Of a DNA stretch of 64,000 nt, positions 20,326 to 29,961 are shown one piece after another (positions within the stretch are counted from its first letter, which is position 1; each line of letters starts with the position of its first letter). The stretch lies in NCBI GenBank assembly GCA_021850095.1, contig JAJZRX010000002.1:79418-143417 (forward strand). Reading direction: 5' to 3'. Below the pieces are notes generated by a model. The model ran no database searches. It was not told the origin of the DNA and was given only the letters and a program-made list of their open reading frames with translations. The position numbers were made by a program, and so were the translations under genes. This DNA comes from Deltaproteobacteria bacterium (GTDB lineage: Bacteria > Desulfobacterota > Desulfuromonadia > Geobacterales > Pseudopelobacteraceae).

Positions 20326-22225
20326 TCAGTTGATTCCTTGCTTCACTCTTCAATCTTTCAGCCGTCCGGCGCTGATGATCAGTTGGCAACATGTAACGCA
20401 ATGCCGTGTCAAAAGACGTATAGGCCGCCGAAAACGATCCAGCCCGCATGGCGGCAGTGCCTCCCTCTATCAGGAGGGAAGGATTACGGGTCATGGAGTA
20501 CAACCGGGCCGCGTATTCCTGCTCCAATCCTGACAAGCGCAAGCGTTCAGCGTTGGCTACCCTACCTGACTGCCTCATTTCTCGCAAAAGGCGCACCACA
20601 GATGCCAAAAGCGGTTCTGAGCTAAATTTGGTACGTATCAACGCCTTTTGATACAACTCAAGAGCATCGTTATACCGACCCTCCTTAACCATCAACCTAC
20701 CAACCATCAGGTCGGCCTTGTCGTCATGAGTGGGAAAATGCTGTAACGCATAGCGGTATTCTTTCTCCGCTTCATTCAAAAGTCTGGCATTGACCAGCGC
20801 ATGGATATATATGTCGCGCAATTTTCGTTTTTTCGGTGACTGTGCCACCGTATCACGCATCAAAGCAACATTGGTTTGCCAGACAATATTTCTATTGTAA
20901 CTGGCTACAGCCGCCAGAAAACACAGCGCTCCCATCATGCCAATAACAGCTGTATTTATTCGTTCATGGCGTTCTACAAGTCGACCGGCAAAAAGTAGAA
21001 TGGCGATAACCCAGAAGGCGCTGGACAGGTATATATAGCGCTCCGCATAAGCATTCCACGCAATTGTACCGAAAGCAAAAGGCAATGCCGGAGCCATCAG
21101 AAGAAAGCCCACGACACACATAGCGGACGGCAAAGAGCGGACAACCACCAAATGCATGCAGAGCAACAAGATAGCAATACCCATAAAATCATACAACGGG
21201 TCTATTTCGGTAATGAAAAAATTAAGCGGCAAAGGCAAGAAAAACTTCTTTACATAAAAACCGGCCGCACCAACAAACAATGAGATGGTATAACTTGTAT
21301 CCGCAAACATGAGTGTTACGGTCTGCCCGATCTTGGCAACACTGGAGGTAAACGCCAACTTGCGCAACGCGACAAACAGGAGAGCGGTGACTGCAATTGA
21401 AATTGCAAACCACTGAACTCGCCGTATGGTTAGTGTTTGAAATAAAGAGTCGTCATTTGTATATTCGATCAGCAGTAAATGAGCACTATAACCGGCACAC
21501 ACTAGAAGAACGACCCAATAGGAACCGATAAAGATGGCGGTTATAACCGCAAGGGAGTAATAGACCAGAAAACGGATCACGTTGAAGCGACCAGGTATAT
21601 GACCCAGTTTACAACCAATCGGAAACCATAACAGAAGCGGTATTCCGATCAGAAAACCGAAAGCGGCCTCCTTGGCCAACAGCGCAATCCCTGCACTGAC
21701 CAGCGCAAAAACAAGCAACCAACGTTTTCCGGTTTCCCTGAAATGAAGCAGGCCTAAAACGCTAAGAAACACAAAATTACCCATCATGATATCCGTTCGG
21801 CCCGAAATCCAATTGACTGATTCTGTTACAATCGGATGTAAAGCAAACAAAAGAGCTGCAAAAAGTGGAATCCAGGTGTTGTACTTTCCCCGATATAAGC
21901 CATCAGCCTTCCGACAGATAAAATACACGAGCAATGCATTACACAGATGGGCAACAACATTTTCAAAATGCATCAGATGTTCATCAAGGAACCACGCTTG
22001 CCGGTCAAACCAATAGCTGAATCCGATAAGTGGCCGATAATAGCCTCCCTCCAGGCTGCGGGGAAATAATATAGTTCCAAACGATAGTTTATCATCGTTC
22101 AATGTTGACATTATGGCGCCATAATCATCAACCAGACAGACTTCGGAAAACAGGGAGGGATAGAAAACCGCAAAAACGGCAGCAACCAATAACATGATCT
22201 GAAAAGGAGGTTTAATATTGATCAT
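20315..22225 (-). CDS. GT-C fold membrane glycosyltransferase with C-terminal TPRs (TMTC-like)
   Basis: A 636-aa protein with about eleven transmembrane segments over residues 1-470, then a soluble TPR tail (residues ~490-630). The first luminal loop carries the acidic pair in CLVDDYGAI, and LHPIVTESVNWISGRTD is the motif of TMTC-type O-mannosyltransferases and related bacterial GT-C proteins that use lipid-linked sugars. It lies directly after pilA-C behind a terminator and overlaps the double-OGT gene, making them an operon. Transfer of sugar to a periplasmic target such as pilin is inferred. Confidence 0.82.
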   Translation of the reverse strand: MINIKPPFQIMLLVAAVFAVFYPSLFSEVCLVDDYGAIMSTLNDDKLSFGTILFPRSLEGGYYRPLIGFSYWFDRQAWFLDEHLMHFENVVAHLCNALLVYFICRKADGLYRGKYNTWIPLFAALLFALHPIVTESVNWISGRTDIMMGNFVFLSVLGLLHFRETGKRWLLVFALVSAGIALLAKEAAFGFLIGIPLLLWFPIGCKLGHIPGRFNVIRFLVYYSLAVITAIFIGSYWVVLLVCAGYSAHLLLIEYTNDDSLFQTLTIRRVQWFAISIAVTALLFVALRKLAFTSSVAKIGQTVTLMFADTSYTISLFVGAAGFYVKKFFLPLPLNFFITEIDPLYDFMGIAILLLCMHLVVVRSLPSAMCVVGFLLMAPALPFAFGTIAWNAYAERYIYLSSAFWVIAILLFAGRLVERHERINTAVIGMMGALCFLAAVASYNRNIVWQTNVALMRDTVAQSPKKRKLRDIYIHALVNARLLNEAEKEYRYALQHFPTHDDKADLMVGRLMVKEGRYNDALELYQKALIRTKFSSEPLLASVVRLLREMRQSGRVANAERLRLSGLEQEYAARLYSMTRNPSLLIEGGTAAMRAGSFSAAYTSFDTALRYMLPTDHQRRTAERLKSEARNQLNEQ

Positions 22226-22240
22226 CGGAGGGCTTTCACC

Positions 22241-22273
22241 AAAAAAAAAGGGCTGGCTGACGCCAACCCTTTT
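22241..22273 (-). terminator. Rho-independent terminator after pilA-C
   Basis: On the minus strand AAGGGTTGGC and GCCAGCCCTT form a 10-bp stem (one G-T pair) around GTCA, followed by a run of nine T. It would end the short pilA-pilA-C transcript, with limited read-through into the glycosyltransferase genes. Confidence 0.9.
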
Positions 22274-22290
22274 CCAAGCAAAGGATGATG

Positions 22291-22650
22291 CTACATTGAA
22301 GACCAGGTTCCAGCAGAACCGGCATAATCGTCACCAGTCGCAGCCCCGGACAGGGCGCTACCGTTGCCCGGTGTAGTCGTTGCAAAATAAATCCGGGAAT
22401 CGCCGCTCTTACCAGCAATGACCTTGTCACCAGCGGAATGATAAGCGCGGATGGAATAATTCTGTCCGTCATAGGTAGTGGAGTTTGTGCCGTCGGTTGC
22501 AGCTACAACCGTTACCTTGTTGGAAGCGGAGAAAGAGCTGCCGCCGATGTCGTTGTTGGCACCTCTAAAAGCAGTTGCAGCAAATGCAGATGAAGCCGCC
22601 ATGGTGAGGGCTATGACGAGGGCTAATTTTAACATTGTTGGTCTTGCCAT
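22291..22650 (-). CDS. PilA-C / short pilin chaperone (Spc)-like protein
   Basis: A 119-aa protein with an N-terminal hydrophobic segment ending SSAFA-ATAF and the motif FRGANNDIGGSSFSASNKV, which I recognise from the GSU1497 (Spc, PilA-C) family of G. sulfurreducens. That partner stabilises the short pilin and forms a heterodimeric pilus with it. ATG 22650 is 31 bases after the pilA stop with AGAAAGGAG ahead; the longer open frame upstream is antisense-like and rejected. Co-transcribed with pilA and closed by the terminator at 22241. Confidence 0.85.
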   Translation of the reverse strand: MARPTMLKLALVIALTMAASSAFAATAFRGANNDIGGSSFSASNKVTVVAATDGTNSTTYDGQNYSIRAYHSAGDKVIAGKSGDSRIYFATTTPGNGSALSGAATGDDYAGSAGTWSSM

Positions 22651-22681
22651 GATATTAATTCTCCTTTCTGATAATTTTAAA

Positions 22682-22897
22682 TTATAAGTTGCCCGGATAC
22701 CCCTGGCGATCGGCATAAACTGACTCCAAAATAGTCTTGAAGTTGCGCATATCACTGGTTGCAGCGGAGTTGAAGCCCTTGATACGGTAAGACGAGAACT
22801 GCGGGATTGCAACGGCGGCCAGGATGCCGATGATCGCGACAACGATCAAAAGCTCGATCAGGGTGAAACCTTTTCTGTTTCTGATTTTCTGTAGCAT
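22682..22897 (-). CDS. pilA: Type IVa major pilin, short Geobacter type (PilA-N)
   Basis: A 71-aa prepilin. MLQKIRNRKG is the leader; prepilin peptidase would cut before FTLIELLIVV to leave 61 residues, with the conserved Glu5. It is essentially only the N-terminal helix, as in G. sulfurreducens. Mature aromatics are F1, F24, Y27, F32, F43, Y51 and Y57. It needs the PilA-C partner encoded just downstream. Expression is probably RpoN/PilR dependent, from the -24/-12 element at 22978-22994. Confidence 0.96.
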   Translation of the reverse strand: MLQKIRNRKGFTLIELLIVVAIIGILAAVAIPQFSSYRIKGFNSAATSDMRNFKTILESVYADRQGYPGNL

Positions 22898-22977
22898 GTG
22901 TTTCTCCTTTCTTTGTTTTATGCGCTCTTCAAAGAGAGCCGTTTAAATGCTGGTTGGTTTTGATTCTGCATCTAATG

Positions 22978-22994
22978 AGCAAAATAGATACCAA
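22978..22994 (-). promoter_or_regulatory. Sigma-54 promoter of pilA
   Basis: The minus strand reads TTGGTATCTATTTTGCT: the -24 GG is at 22991-22992 and the -12 GC at 22979-22980, exactly ten bases apart. Predicted start is ~70 bases ahead of the pilA ATG. PilR, an RpoN activator, is encoded about 0.7 kb upstream. The rest of 22898-23153 is AT-rich with no gene. Confidence 0.8.
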
Positions 22995-23153
22995 AATGTA
23001 TATTTCATTTAATTACAGCCAATTATCTTCCCGCTTTTACAATTCTAACACCCGCAACATCCCAAGGGCGTCACAAGCACTAACAATTTTTGTCACACCA
23101 TCAGCAACTATGAAAACTATTCTGCAGACGGGAGGATTACAACTCCCCTTTGT

Positions 23154-23474
23154 TCACGCCGCTTTCCTGACTTCGCGTTTACGGGGCACTTTATGCAGCT
23201 CGGTACTGTTACGATGTGCGGTCAATTCAGACGTCATATCATCCAGACGGGCATCGATACCGTCCAGACGGGCATCAATACCGTCCAGATGCGAATCCAC
23301 ACCATCAAAACGTTTGCTCAATGCTGATATTTTTACATTCAGCAAAGCACTGTCTTCTTTACGATCAGCACGTTCATCCTCAATTTTTTTGTTCAGAACA
23401 CTGAATCCCTCGAGGATCAAATTGATCTTACTGTCCACTGATTCCAGCAATATTTCAAAGTGCTCTTTTTGCAT
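23154..23474 (-). CDS. Small coiled-coil protein with DGIDARL repeats
   Basis: A 106-aa protein predicted to be almost wholly coiled coil. Residues ~58-80 contain heptad-like repeats (VDSHLDGIDARLDGIDARLD), visible also in the DNA as short tandem copies near 23245-23300. The tail is basic. It lies between pilR and pilA on the same strand. Similar small coiled-coil proteins are common in Geobacter genomes, but I cannot assign a function. Confidence 0.6.
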   Translation of the reverse strand: MQKEHFEILLESVDSKINLILEGFSVLNKKIEDERADRKEDSALLNVKISALSKRFDGVDSHLDGIDARLDGIDARLDDMTSELTAHRNSTELHKVPRKREVRKAA

Positions 23475-23594
23475 ATTGTCGCCTCTGAAAGTTTTTTATC
23501 GTTTTGATGTATGCCATATCGACCAGGTGAATGTCGAGGATAAATCTATGCGGCCGTCAAACTCCCCTGCCAGAGAACTAGTGCTGACAGCGCT

Positions 23595-24974
23595 CTACTC
23601 TTCCCCGCTATCCAGCCCGAACTTCGCCAAACGATACCGAAAAGAGCGGAACGACATGCCCAGCAGCTCGCCGGCCTTTTTCTTGGCGCCGCCGGTTCTT
23701 TCCAGCGCCTTCAGCAGGTACTTCTTCTCCAGATCCTCCAGCAGCGGTTCCAGCTGCAGCCCCTCATCGGGAATTTCAATTTCAGTCGAAAGACCGGACG
23801 CCTTGCCGGCCAGCATCTGTTTGGGAAGATTATGTTCCGAAATCACAAGGGGATCCAGGATCAGGCTGCGTTCGATGCAGTTTTCCAGTTCACGGATATT
23901 GCCCGGAAAGGGGTGGTTCATCAGCGCCTTGAGGGCGCCGGGGGTGACGGTCGCCGGAGCGGCCTGCCCGTCGGACTGGTATTTCCGGCAGAAGTGCTCC
24001 ACCAAAAGCGGAATATCCTCGATCCGTTCCCTGAGCGGCGGCATCAGCAACTGAACGACGTTGACCCGGTAAAACAGGTCTTCGCGGAAGGAGTTCTCCT
24101 TGACCTGGGATTCCAGGTCGCGATTGGAAGCGCAAATAATACGCACATCCGACTTGCGGGTCACGGAGCAGCCCACCCGCTTGAACTCGCGCTCCTGCAG
24201 CACCCGCAGTAGTTTGGTCTGCAACAGCAGCGGCAGCTCGCCGATCTCGTCCAGAAAGAGCGTGCCCCCTTCGGCCTGTTCGAAAAGACCGGGATGGTCG
24301 CTTACGGCGCCGGTGAAGGCGCCCCGCTTGTGCCCGAACAGTTCGCTCTCGATCAGGTTTTCCGGTATCGCGCCGCAGTTGACCGCCACAAACGCTTTCG
24401 CTTTCCGGGGACTGCAGGTGTGCACCGAGCGGGCGGCCAGTTCCTTGCCGGTGCCACTCTCCCCCAGTATCAGCACGCTGCTCTGGCTGTTGGCAACCTT
24501 CTGGATCATGTCAAACAGCTCGCGCATTCGGGCGCTTTTGCCGATCATGCCGCAGAAACTGTCCCGCTGCTGAACATCCTTTTTCAGCAGGATGTTTTCA
24601 CGCTTCAGTCCCTGCTTTTCCAGGGCGTTCTTTATCAGCTGCTTGATCTCCTCGATCTTGAAGGGCTTGGAGATATAATCGTATGCCCCCAGCTTCATGG
24701 CCTCCACCGCCTGCTCGGCGGCCGAAAAGGCGGTGATCATCAGCACCCCGGTTTCGGGTGAAATCTTCTTGATGCGCGACAAAAGCTCGATGCCCCCCAG
24801 GCCAGGCATCTGCACATCCGAAAGCACCAGATCAAACAGGGATGTCTCCATCTGGCGCAGGGCCTCCTCGGCGCTGCCAGCGGTCTCGACCAGATACCCC
24901 TCCCGCTCCAGCAGGATCGAAAGGAACTCCCGCATGCTCAATTCATCATCAACAACCAGAATTCTGATTTTCAT
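23595..24974 (-). CDS. pilR: NtrC-family response regulator PilR
   Basis: A 459-aa sigma-54 activator: receiver domain (VVDDELSMREFL, phospho-Asp in LVLSDVQMPG, Lys in YDYISKPF), AAA+ domain with GESGTGKE and the sigma-54 contact loop GAFTGA, and a C-terminal Fis-type helix-turn-helix (GELLGMSFRSFRYRL). MKIRILVVDDE at 24974, preceded by GGGGAG, was chosen over an upstream start. It should activate the pilA promoter at 22978. Its usual sensor PilS is not next to it: an intergenic repeat and a MacAB-like exporter lie upstream instead. Confidence 0.92.
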   Translation of the reverse strand: MKIRILVVDDELSMREFLSILLEREGYLVETAGSAEEALRQMETSLFDLVLSDVQMPGLGGIELLSRIKKISPETGVLMITAFSAAEQAVEAMKLGAYDYISKPFKIEEIKQLIKNALEKQGLKRENILLKKDVQQRDSFCGMIGKSARMRELFDMIQKVANSQSSVLILGESGTGKELAARSVHTCSPRKAKAFVAVNCGAIPENLIESELFGHKRGAFTGAVSDHPGLFEQAEGGTLFLDEIGELPLLLQTKLLRVLQEREFKRVGCSVTRKSDVRIICASNRDLESQVKENSFREDLFYRVNVVQLLMPPLRERIEDIPLLVEHFCRKYQSDGQAAPATVTPGALKALMNHPFPGNIRELENCIERSLILDPLVISEHNLPKQMLAGKASGLSTEIEIPDEGLQLEPLLEDLEKKYLLKALERTGGAKKKAGELLGMSFRSFRYRLAKFGLDSGEE

Positions 24975-25016
24975 ACTATCTCCCCAGGACAGACAAACCA
25001 AGTACACATAAATGTT

Positions 25017-25246
25017 TCACGCGGAGGCGCGGAGAACGCGGAGCCACAAAATTCAAAACCATTCAAAAAAGGCAGTTAACCACAGGATATAGAGGATGAA
25101 CACTGATAAAATCTAAAGCTCTAAAAACGTACCTGCACCTCTTTGGAGTACAATCTATTGCATGTAATTATCTGATTTTACTCTATGAACGATGTATTAT
25201 GATTTTTTTGACTTTCTCCGCGTCTCTGCGTCTCCGCGTGAGGTGG
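25017..25246. repeat. Intergenic inverted repeat with tandem GCGGAG arms (copy 4)
   Basis: The left arm (25017-25050) holds ACGCGGAG-GCGCGGAG-AACGCGGAG; the right arm (25213-25246) holds the reverse complement units (CTCCGCGT, CTCTGCGT, CTCCGCGT). The ~160-base AT-rich centre codes for nothing visible. Same architecture as the CACAGAG elements but with GC-richer units. It occupies the 327-base gap between pilR and the exporter. Confidence 0.75.
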
Positions 25247-25301
25247 TTTTCACTGCTTTTTTTAAACATTGTAACTACATAAGCCATAATGGAGAAACAC
25301 C

Positions 25302-26459
25302 CTACCCCACCCGGCGCAAACCGTCGGCGATATTGATCCGCACCGCCCGCCAGGCCGGAAACAGACCGGCCACCACCCCCACCAGCAGGCAAAAGAGCAT
25401 ATCCATGTAGATGGTTGACCGCGCCACCTGGAAGATCGGGAAGAACTGCCCCATGACCTCACCAAAGGTGTGCGCCACCGGAAAGGTCAGCAGAATCCCA
25501 AGCGCTCCGCCGCAGATGGTTATGAAGAGCGACTCGCCGAAGATCAGGCCGGCGATGTGGTAGCTCTTGAAACCCATGGCTTTGAAGATGGCGTATTCGC
25601 CGATCCGCTCGCGGGCGGTCATGGCCATCGTATTGGCCACCACCACCATGATAATAATGATCACCACAAAGGAGACAATCCGGATCGCCACCACAATCGC
25701 CTCGGTCATGGCCACAAAGTTGAGCTGAAAGGCCTTTTCGGTCTCGGTCAGGGTCTCGGCCAGCGAGTTTTTAAAGGTACTGTCCACCGCCAGCGAGACT
25801 TCGGCCGCCGACTGGGGATTTTCCAGTCCGATCAGATAGATGCCGGTCTGGTCGGCCCGGCGGGGGATCGTCTTTTTAAGGGTTTCGTTGAGATAATCCC
25901 AGTGAAAGAAAAACTGGGATTCATCGGTGGATTTGTCGGCGCCGCTGTAGATGCCCCGCACCACGAATTCCCAGTCACCGGGAAAAATGGTCCCCTTCAG
26001 CGGAACGCTGTCGCCGATTTTCCAGCCGAAGCGCTGGGCCAGCTTGCGTCCGATCAGGCACCCCTTGCGATCGGCGATAAAAGACCGCTTTTGATCCGGC
26101 TCGACGACAAATTCCGGATACAGCGCCAGATAGCTGTGCGGTTCGATCGCGAAATTGGGGAAGAAGTTCTTCTCATTGATATAAACTCCGCCAAACCAGT
26201 TGGCATAGGAGACCGAGGCAACCCCTTCGATGCGCCGGAGGCGCTCCTGGTAGGAGATCGGCAGCGAAAAGACCAGCGAGACCGCGTTGCGGGTGATCAG
26301 GCGGGTGGCCGAAGAGGCGTTGACGCCGGCATACCAGGCGCTGACCACGGTTTGCAACAGTCCGAAGGCCAGAATCGCAACCGTAATCCCCAGAATCGTC
26401 AGCAGCGTGCGCAGTTTATGCCGGAAGGCATTGCGGGCCAGAAGCTTAAGCAGGAACAT
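25302..26459 (-). CDS. MacB/FtsX-type ABC exporter permease
   Basis: A 385-aa protein with one N-terminal membrane segment (LLTILGITVAILAFGLLQTV), a ~220-residue periplasmic MacB-like domain, and three C-terminal spans (VVIIIIMVVVANTMAMTARERIGEYAIFKAMGF holds the FtsX signature). Its start overlaps the ATPase gene end by 14 bases. With the ATPase and the adaptor upstream it forms a MacAB-like tripartite pump that moves substrates from the periplasm outward. No outer-membrane factor is encoded beside it. Confidence 0.9.
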   Translation of the reverse strand: MFLLKLLARNAFRHKLRTLLTILGITVAILAFGLLQTVVSAWYAGVNASSATRLITRNAVSLVFSLPISYQERLRRIEGVASVSYANWFGGVYINEKNFFPNFAIEPHSYLALYPEFVVEPDQKRSFIADRKGCLIGRKLAQRFGWKIGDSVPLKGTIFPGDWEFVVRGIYSGADKSTDESQFFFHWDYLNETLKKTIPRRADQTGIYLIGLENPQSAAEVSLAVDSTFKNSLAETLTETEKAFQLNFVAMTEAIVVAIRIVSFVVIIIIMVVVANTMAMTARERIGEYAIFKAMGFKSYHIAGLIFGESLFITICGGALGILLTFPVAHTFGEVMGQFFPIFQVARSTIYMDMLFCLLVGVVAGLFPAWRAVRINIADGLRRVG

Positions 26460-27147
26460 CGCTCAGGACGCCCTTTTCCAGATGACGGATGATATGGGCC
26501 TTTTCGGCGGCGCGCGGATCATGGGTGACCATGATGATCGTCTTGCCGAAATCGGCGTTCAGCCGCGTCATCAGCCCCAGGATCTCGCCGGCCGAAACCC
26601 GGTCCAGGTCGCCGGTCGGCTCGTCGGCCACCAGCAGGGTCGGATCGGTCACAATGGCCCGGGCGATGGCCACCCGCTGCTGCTGGCCGCCGGAAAGCTG
26701 GGAGGGGTAATGCTCGATCCGGTCGCTTAACCCCACCACCTCCAGGGCGGTTTCCACATGCTCGCGCCGCTCACGGCGCGAAAGCGACGTCAGGAGCAGC
26801 GGCAGCTCCACATTCTCGAAAGCGGTCAGCACCGGTATCAGATTGTAGAACTGGAAGATGAAGCCGACCTGGGCCGACCGCCAGCCGGCCAGGTCGGCTT
26901 CGCCCAAGGAGGCGATATCGACGCCGTCGACGATGATCGAGCCGCTGTCAACCGTGTCGATCCCGGCGATCAGGTTCAGCAGCGTGGATTTGCCGGAACC
27001 GGAGGGTCCCATCAAGGCCAGGAACTCGCCCCGGGCGATATCGAACGAGATCCCTTCCAGAACCGGCACGGTCTGGCTGCCGCGCTGGTAGGACTTGGAA
27101 ACGGCATTGATGCTGACGATGATCCCCTCGTGCTGAACGGCAGGCAT
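26446..27147 (-). CDS. MacB/LolD-type ABC exporter ATPase
   Basis: A 233-aa ATPase of the LolD/MacB class: Walker A GPSGSGKST, Q-loop FIFQFYNLIPVLTAFENV, signature LSGGQQQRVAIARA, Walker B LLVADEPTGDLD, H-loop VTHD. It starts 2 bases after the adaptor stop and overlaps the permease, so all three are translated from one message. ATP hydrolysis would drive the mechanotransmission cycle of the permease. Confidence 0.93.
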   Translation of the reverse strand: MPAVQHEGIIVSINAVSKSYQRGSQTVPVLEGISFDIARGEFLALMGPSGSGKSTLLNLIAGIDTVDSGSIIVDGVDIASLGEADLAGWRSAQVGFIFQFYNLIPVLTAFENVELPLLLTSLSRRERREHVETALEVVGLSDRIEHYPSQLSGGQQQRVAIARAIVTDPTLLVADEPTGDLDRVSAGEILGLMTRLNADFGKTIIMVTHDPRAAEKAHIIRHLEKGVLSDVPA

Positions 27148-27149
27148 GA

Positions 27150-28367
27150 CTATTTTTTCTCCGGCAGCGCAACAACGGCGCCGTCCTTGAGCTTGTCCAG
27201 AGGTTTCAGCGCCAGCTTGTCGCCCGATTTCAGCCCGGAAACCTCCACCAGATCCCCCAATTTTGCTCCGCGAACAACCGGGGTGAAGACGACCCGTTCC
27301 CCCGTGACCAGATAAACCCCTTCGCGCCCGGCAACCGTGACGATGGCAGCTGGATTGACGACAATCCGCGCCTTCTGATCAGCCGGCCCGGCTTCCCGCT
27401 CCAGAAAAGCGACCTTGGCGCTCATTTCCGGGTAGATGCGCTCGTCATGCTCCAGAAAACGGACCTTGACCATGACCGAAGCCTTGCTGCGGTCGGCGGT
27501 CGGCACGATCGTATGGACGACACCCCGGAAACGGCTGCCCGGCAGGGCATCCAGGGTGATTTCACAGGGCTGCCCCTTTTTAACCTGATACAGGTTGGAT
27601 TCGGACACATCCGCCTCCACCTGCAGCGAGTCCAGATCGGCGATCGTCACCACCGCCGCCTTGGCGTTGGCCGCCGCCCCCAACGGGGTGATGATATCGC
27701 CCACATCGGCGTTTTTGGTCAGTACAACCGCATCAAAAGGCGCCCGGATCAGGCTGTAGTCCAGATTGACCCGGGCCCCCTGCAGGGCGGCCTGGGCGCT
27801 CCTGATCCCCGCCTCGCCACCGGCGGCCTGGGCCGCGCTGCGTTTGAAACGCGCTTCGGCGGCGTCATACTCGGCCTGGGAGACGATCCCCTGGCCAAGC
27901 AGTTCCTGCTGGCGGCGGAACGACTGACCGGCATCCGCCAGCTCGGCTTTGGACTGCTCCAGCACGGTCTTGGAATTTTGAAGAGCGGCTTCGGCCTGGC
28001 GCAGCACCGCTTCACTATCCCTGTTCTCCAGCCGGGCTATAATCTGGCCACCACTGACCCGGCTCCCCTCCTCGACCCCGATCCACTCCAGCCGCCCGGT
28101 GGTTTTTGACGCGACCGCCGCCTTGCGCTGGGCCACGACATAGCCGCTTGAATTCAGCAGGGTGAAGGACTGGGTGGGGAAGAACTGCACGACACTGACG
28201 GTTTCAATGGCCACCGGCCGGCCGCGCAGGAAAAACAGCAACGCAAGCGCAATGGCAGCACATACAACGGCGGCAACGGCGCCGCGCAGCCAGCTGCGCC
28301 GTCCGGAGCGGGAAGGTGTCTGACGGGCCTTGTCGATCGAAAGCTTATCCAGAACATCGCTTGGCAT
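27150..28367 (-). CDS. HlyD/MacA-like periplasmic adaptor
   Basis: A 405-aa membrane-fusion protein: cytosolic N-terminus, one span (AVAAVVCAAIALALLFFL), a biotinyl-lipoyl half-motif (GYVVAQRKAAVASKTTGRL), a long alpha hairpin with coiled coil (residues ~125-205), and beta-barrel and membrane-proximal domains (DLDSLQVEADVSESN, then PGSRFRGVVHTI). First gene of the adaptor-ATPase-permease operon. The substrate may be an antibiotic, siderophore or peptide; nothing in sequence decides it. Confidence 0.9.
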   Translation of the reverse strand: MPSDVLDKLSIDKARQTPSRSGRRSWLRGAVAAVVCAAIALALLFFLRGRPVAIETVSVVQFFPTQSFTLLNSSGYVVAQRKAAVASKTTGRLEWIGVEEGSRVSGGQIIARLENRDSEAVLRQAEAALQNSKTVLEQSKAELADAGQSFRRQQELLGQGIVSQAEYDAAEARFKRSAAQAAGGEAGIRSAQAALQGARVNLDYSLIRAPFDAVVLTKNADVGDIITPLGAAANAKAAVVTIADLDSLQVEADVSESNLYQVKKGQPCEITLDALPGSRFRGVVHTIVPTADRSKASVMVKVRFLEHDERIYPEMSAKVAFLEREAGPADQKARIVVNPAAIVTVAGREGVYLVTGERVVFTPVVRGAKLGDLVEVSGLKSGDKLALKPLDKLKDGAVVALPEKK

Positions 28368-28434
28368 AAAGGAGCCTTTTTGACAGGAGGTTAGGATTGT
28401 GTGCCATTTTTTGTCATACCATTTTCAGGCTTGA

Positions 28435-29889
<1,455 letters not shown>

Positions 29890-29911
29890 GCCATACATTG
29901 CACCAACACAC

Positions 29912-29936
29912 GGGCGGAGGAAACTCCGCCCTTTGT
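29912..29936 (+). terminator. Hairpin between eno and pgi
   Basis: GGGCGGAG and CTCCGCCC form a perfect 8-bp stem around GAAA, followed by TTTGTG. The T run is short, so it may attenuate rather than stop transcription into pgi, which starts 30 bases later. Confidence 0.6.
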
Positions 29937-29961
29937 GTATCCGGCAACCAAGGAGCCACCT

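Noticed and set aside
28388..28420. Sigma-54-like TGGCAC on the minus strand ahead of the adaptor gene
   Set aside because: No GC at the required ten-base spacing.
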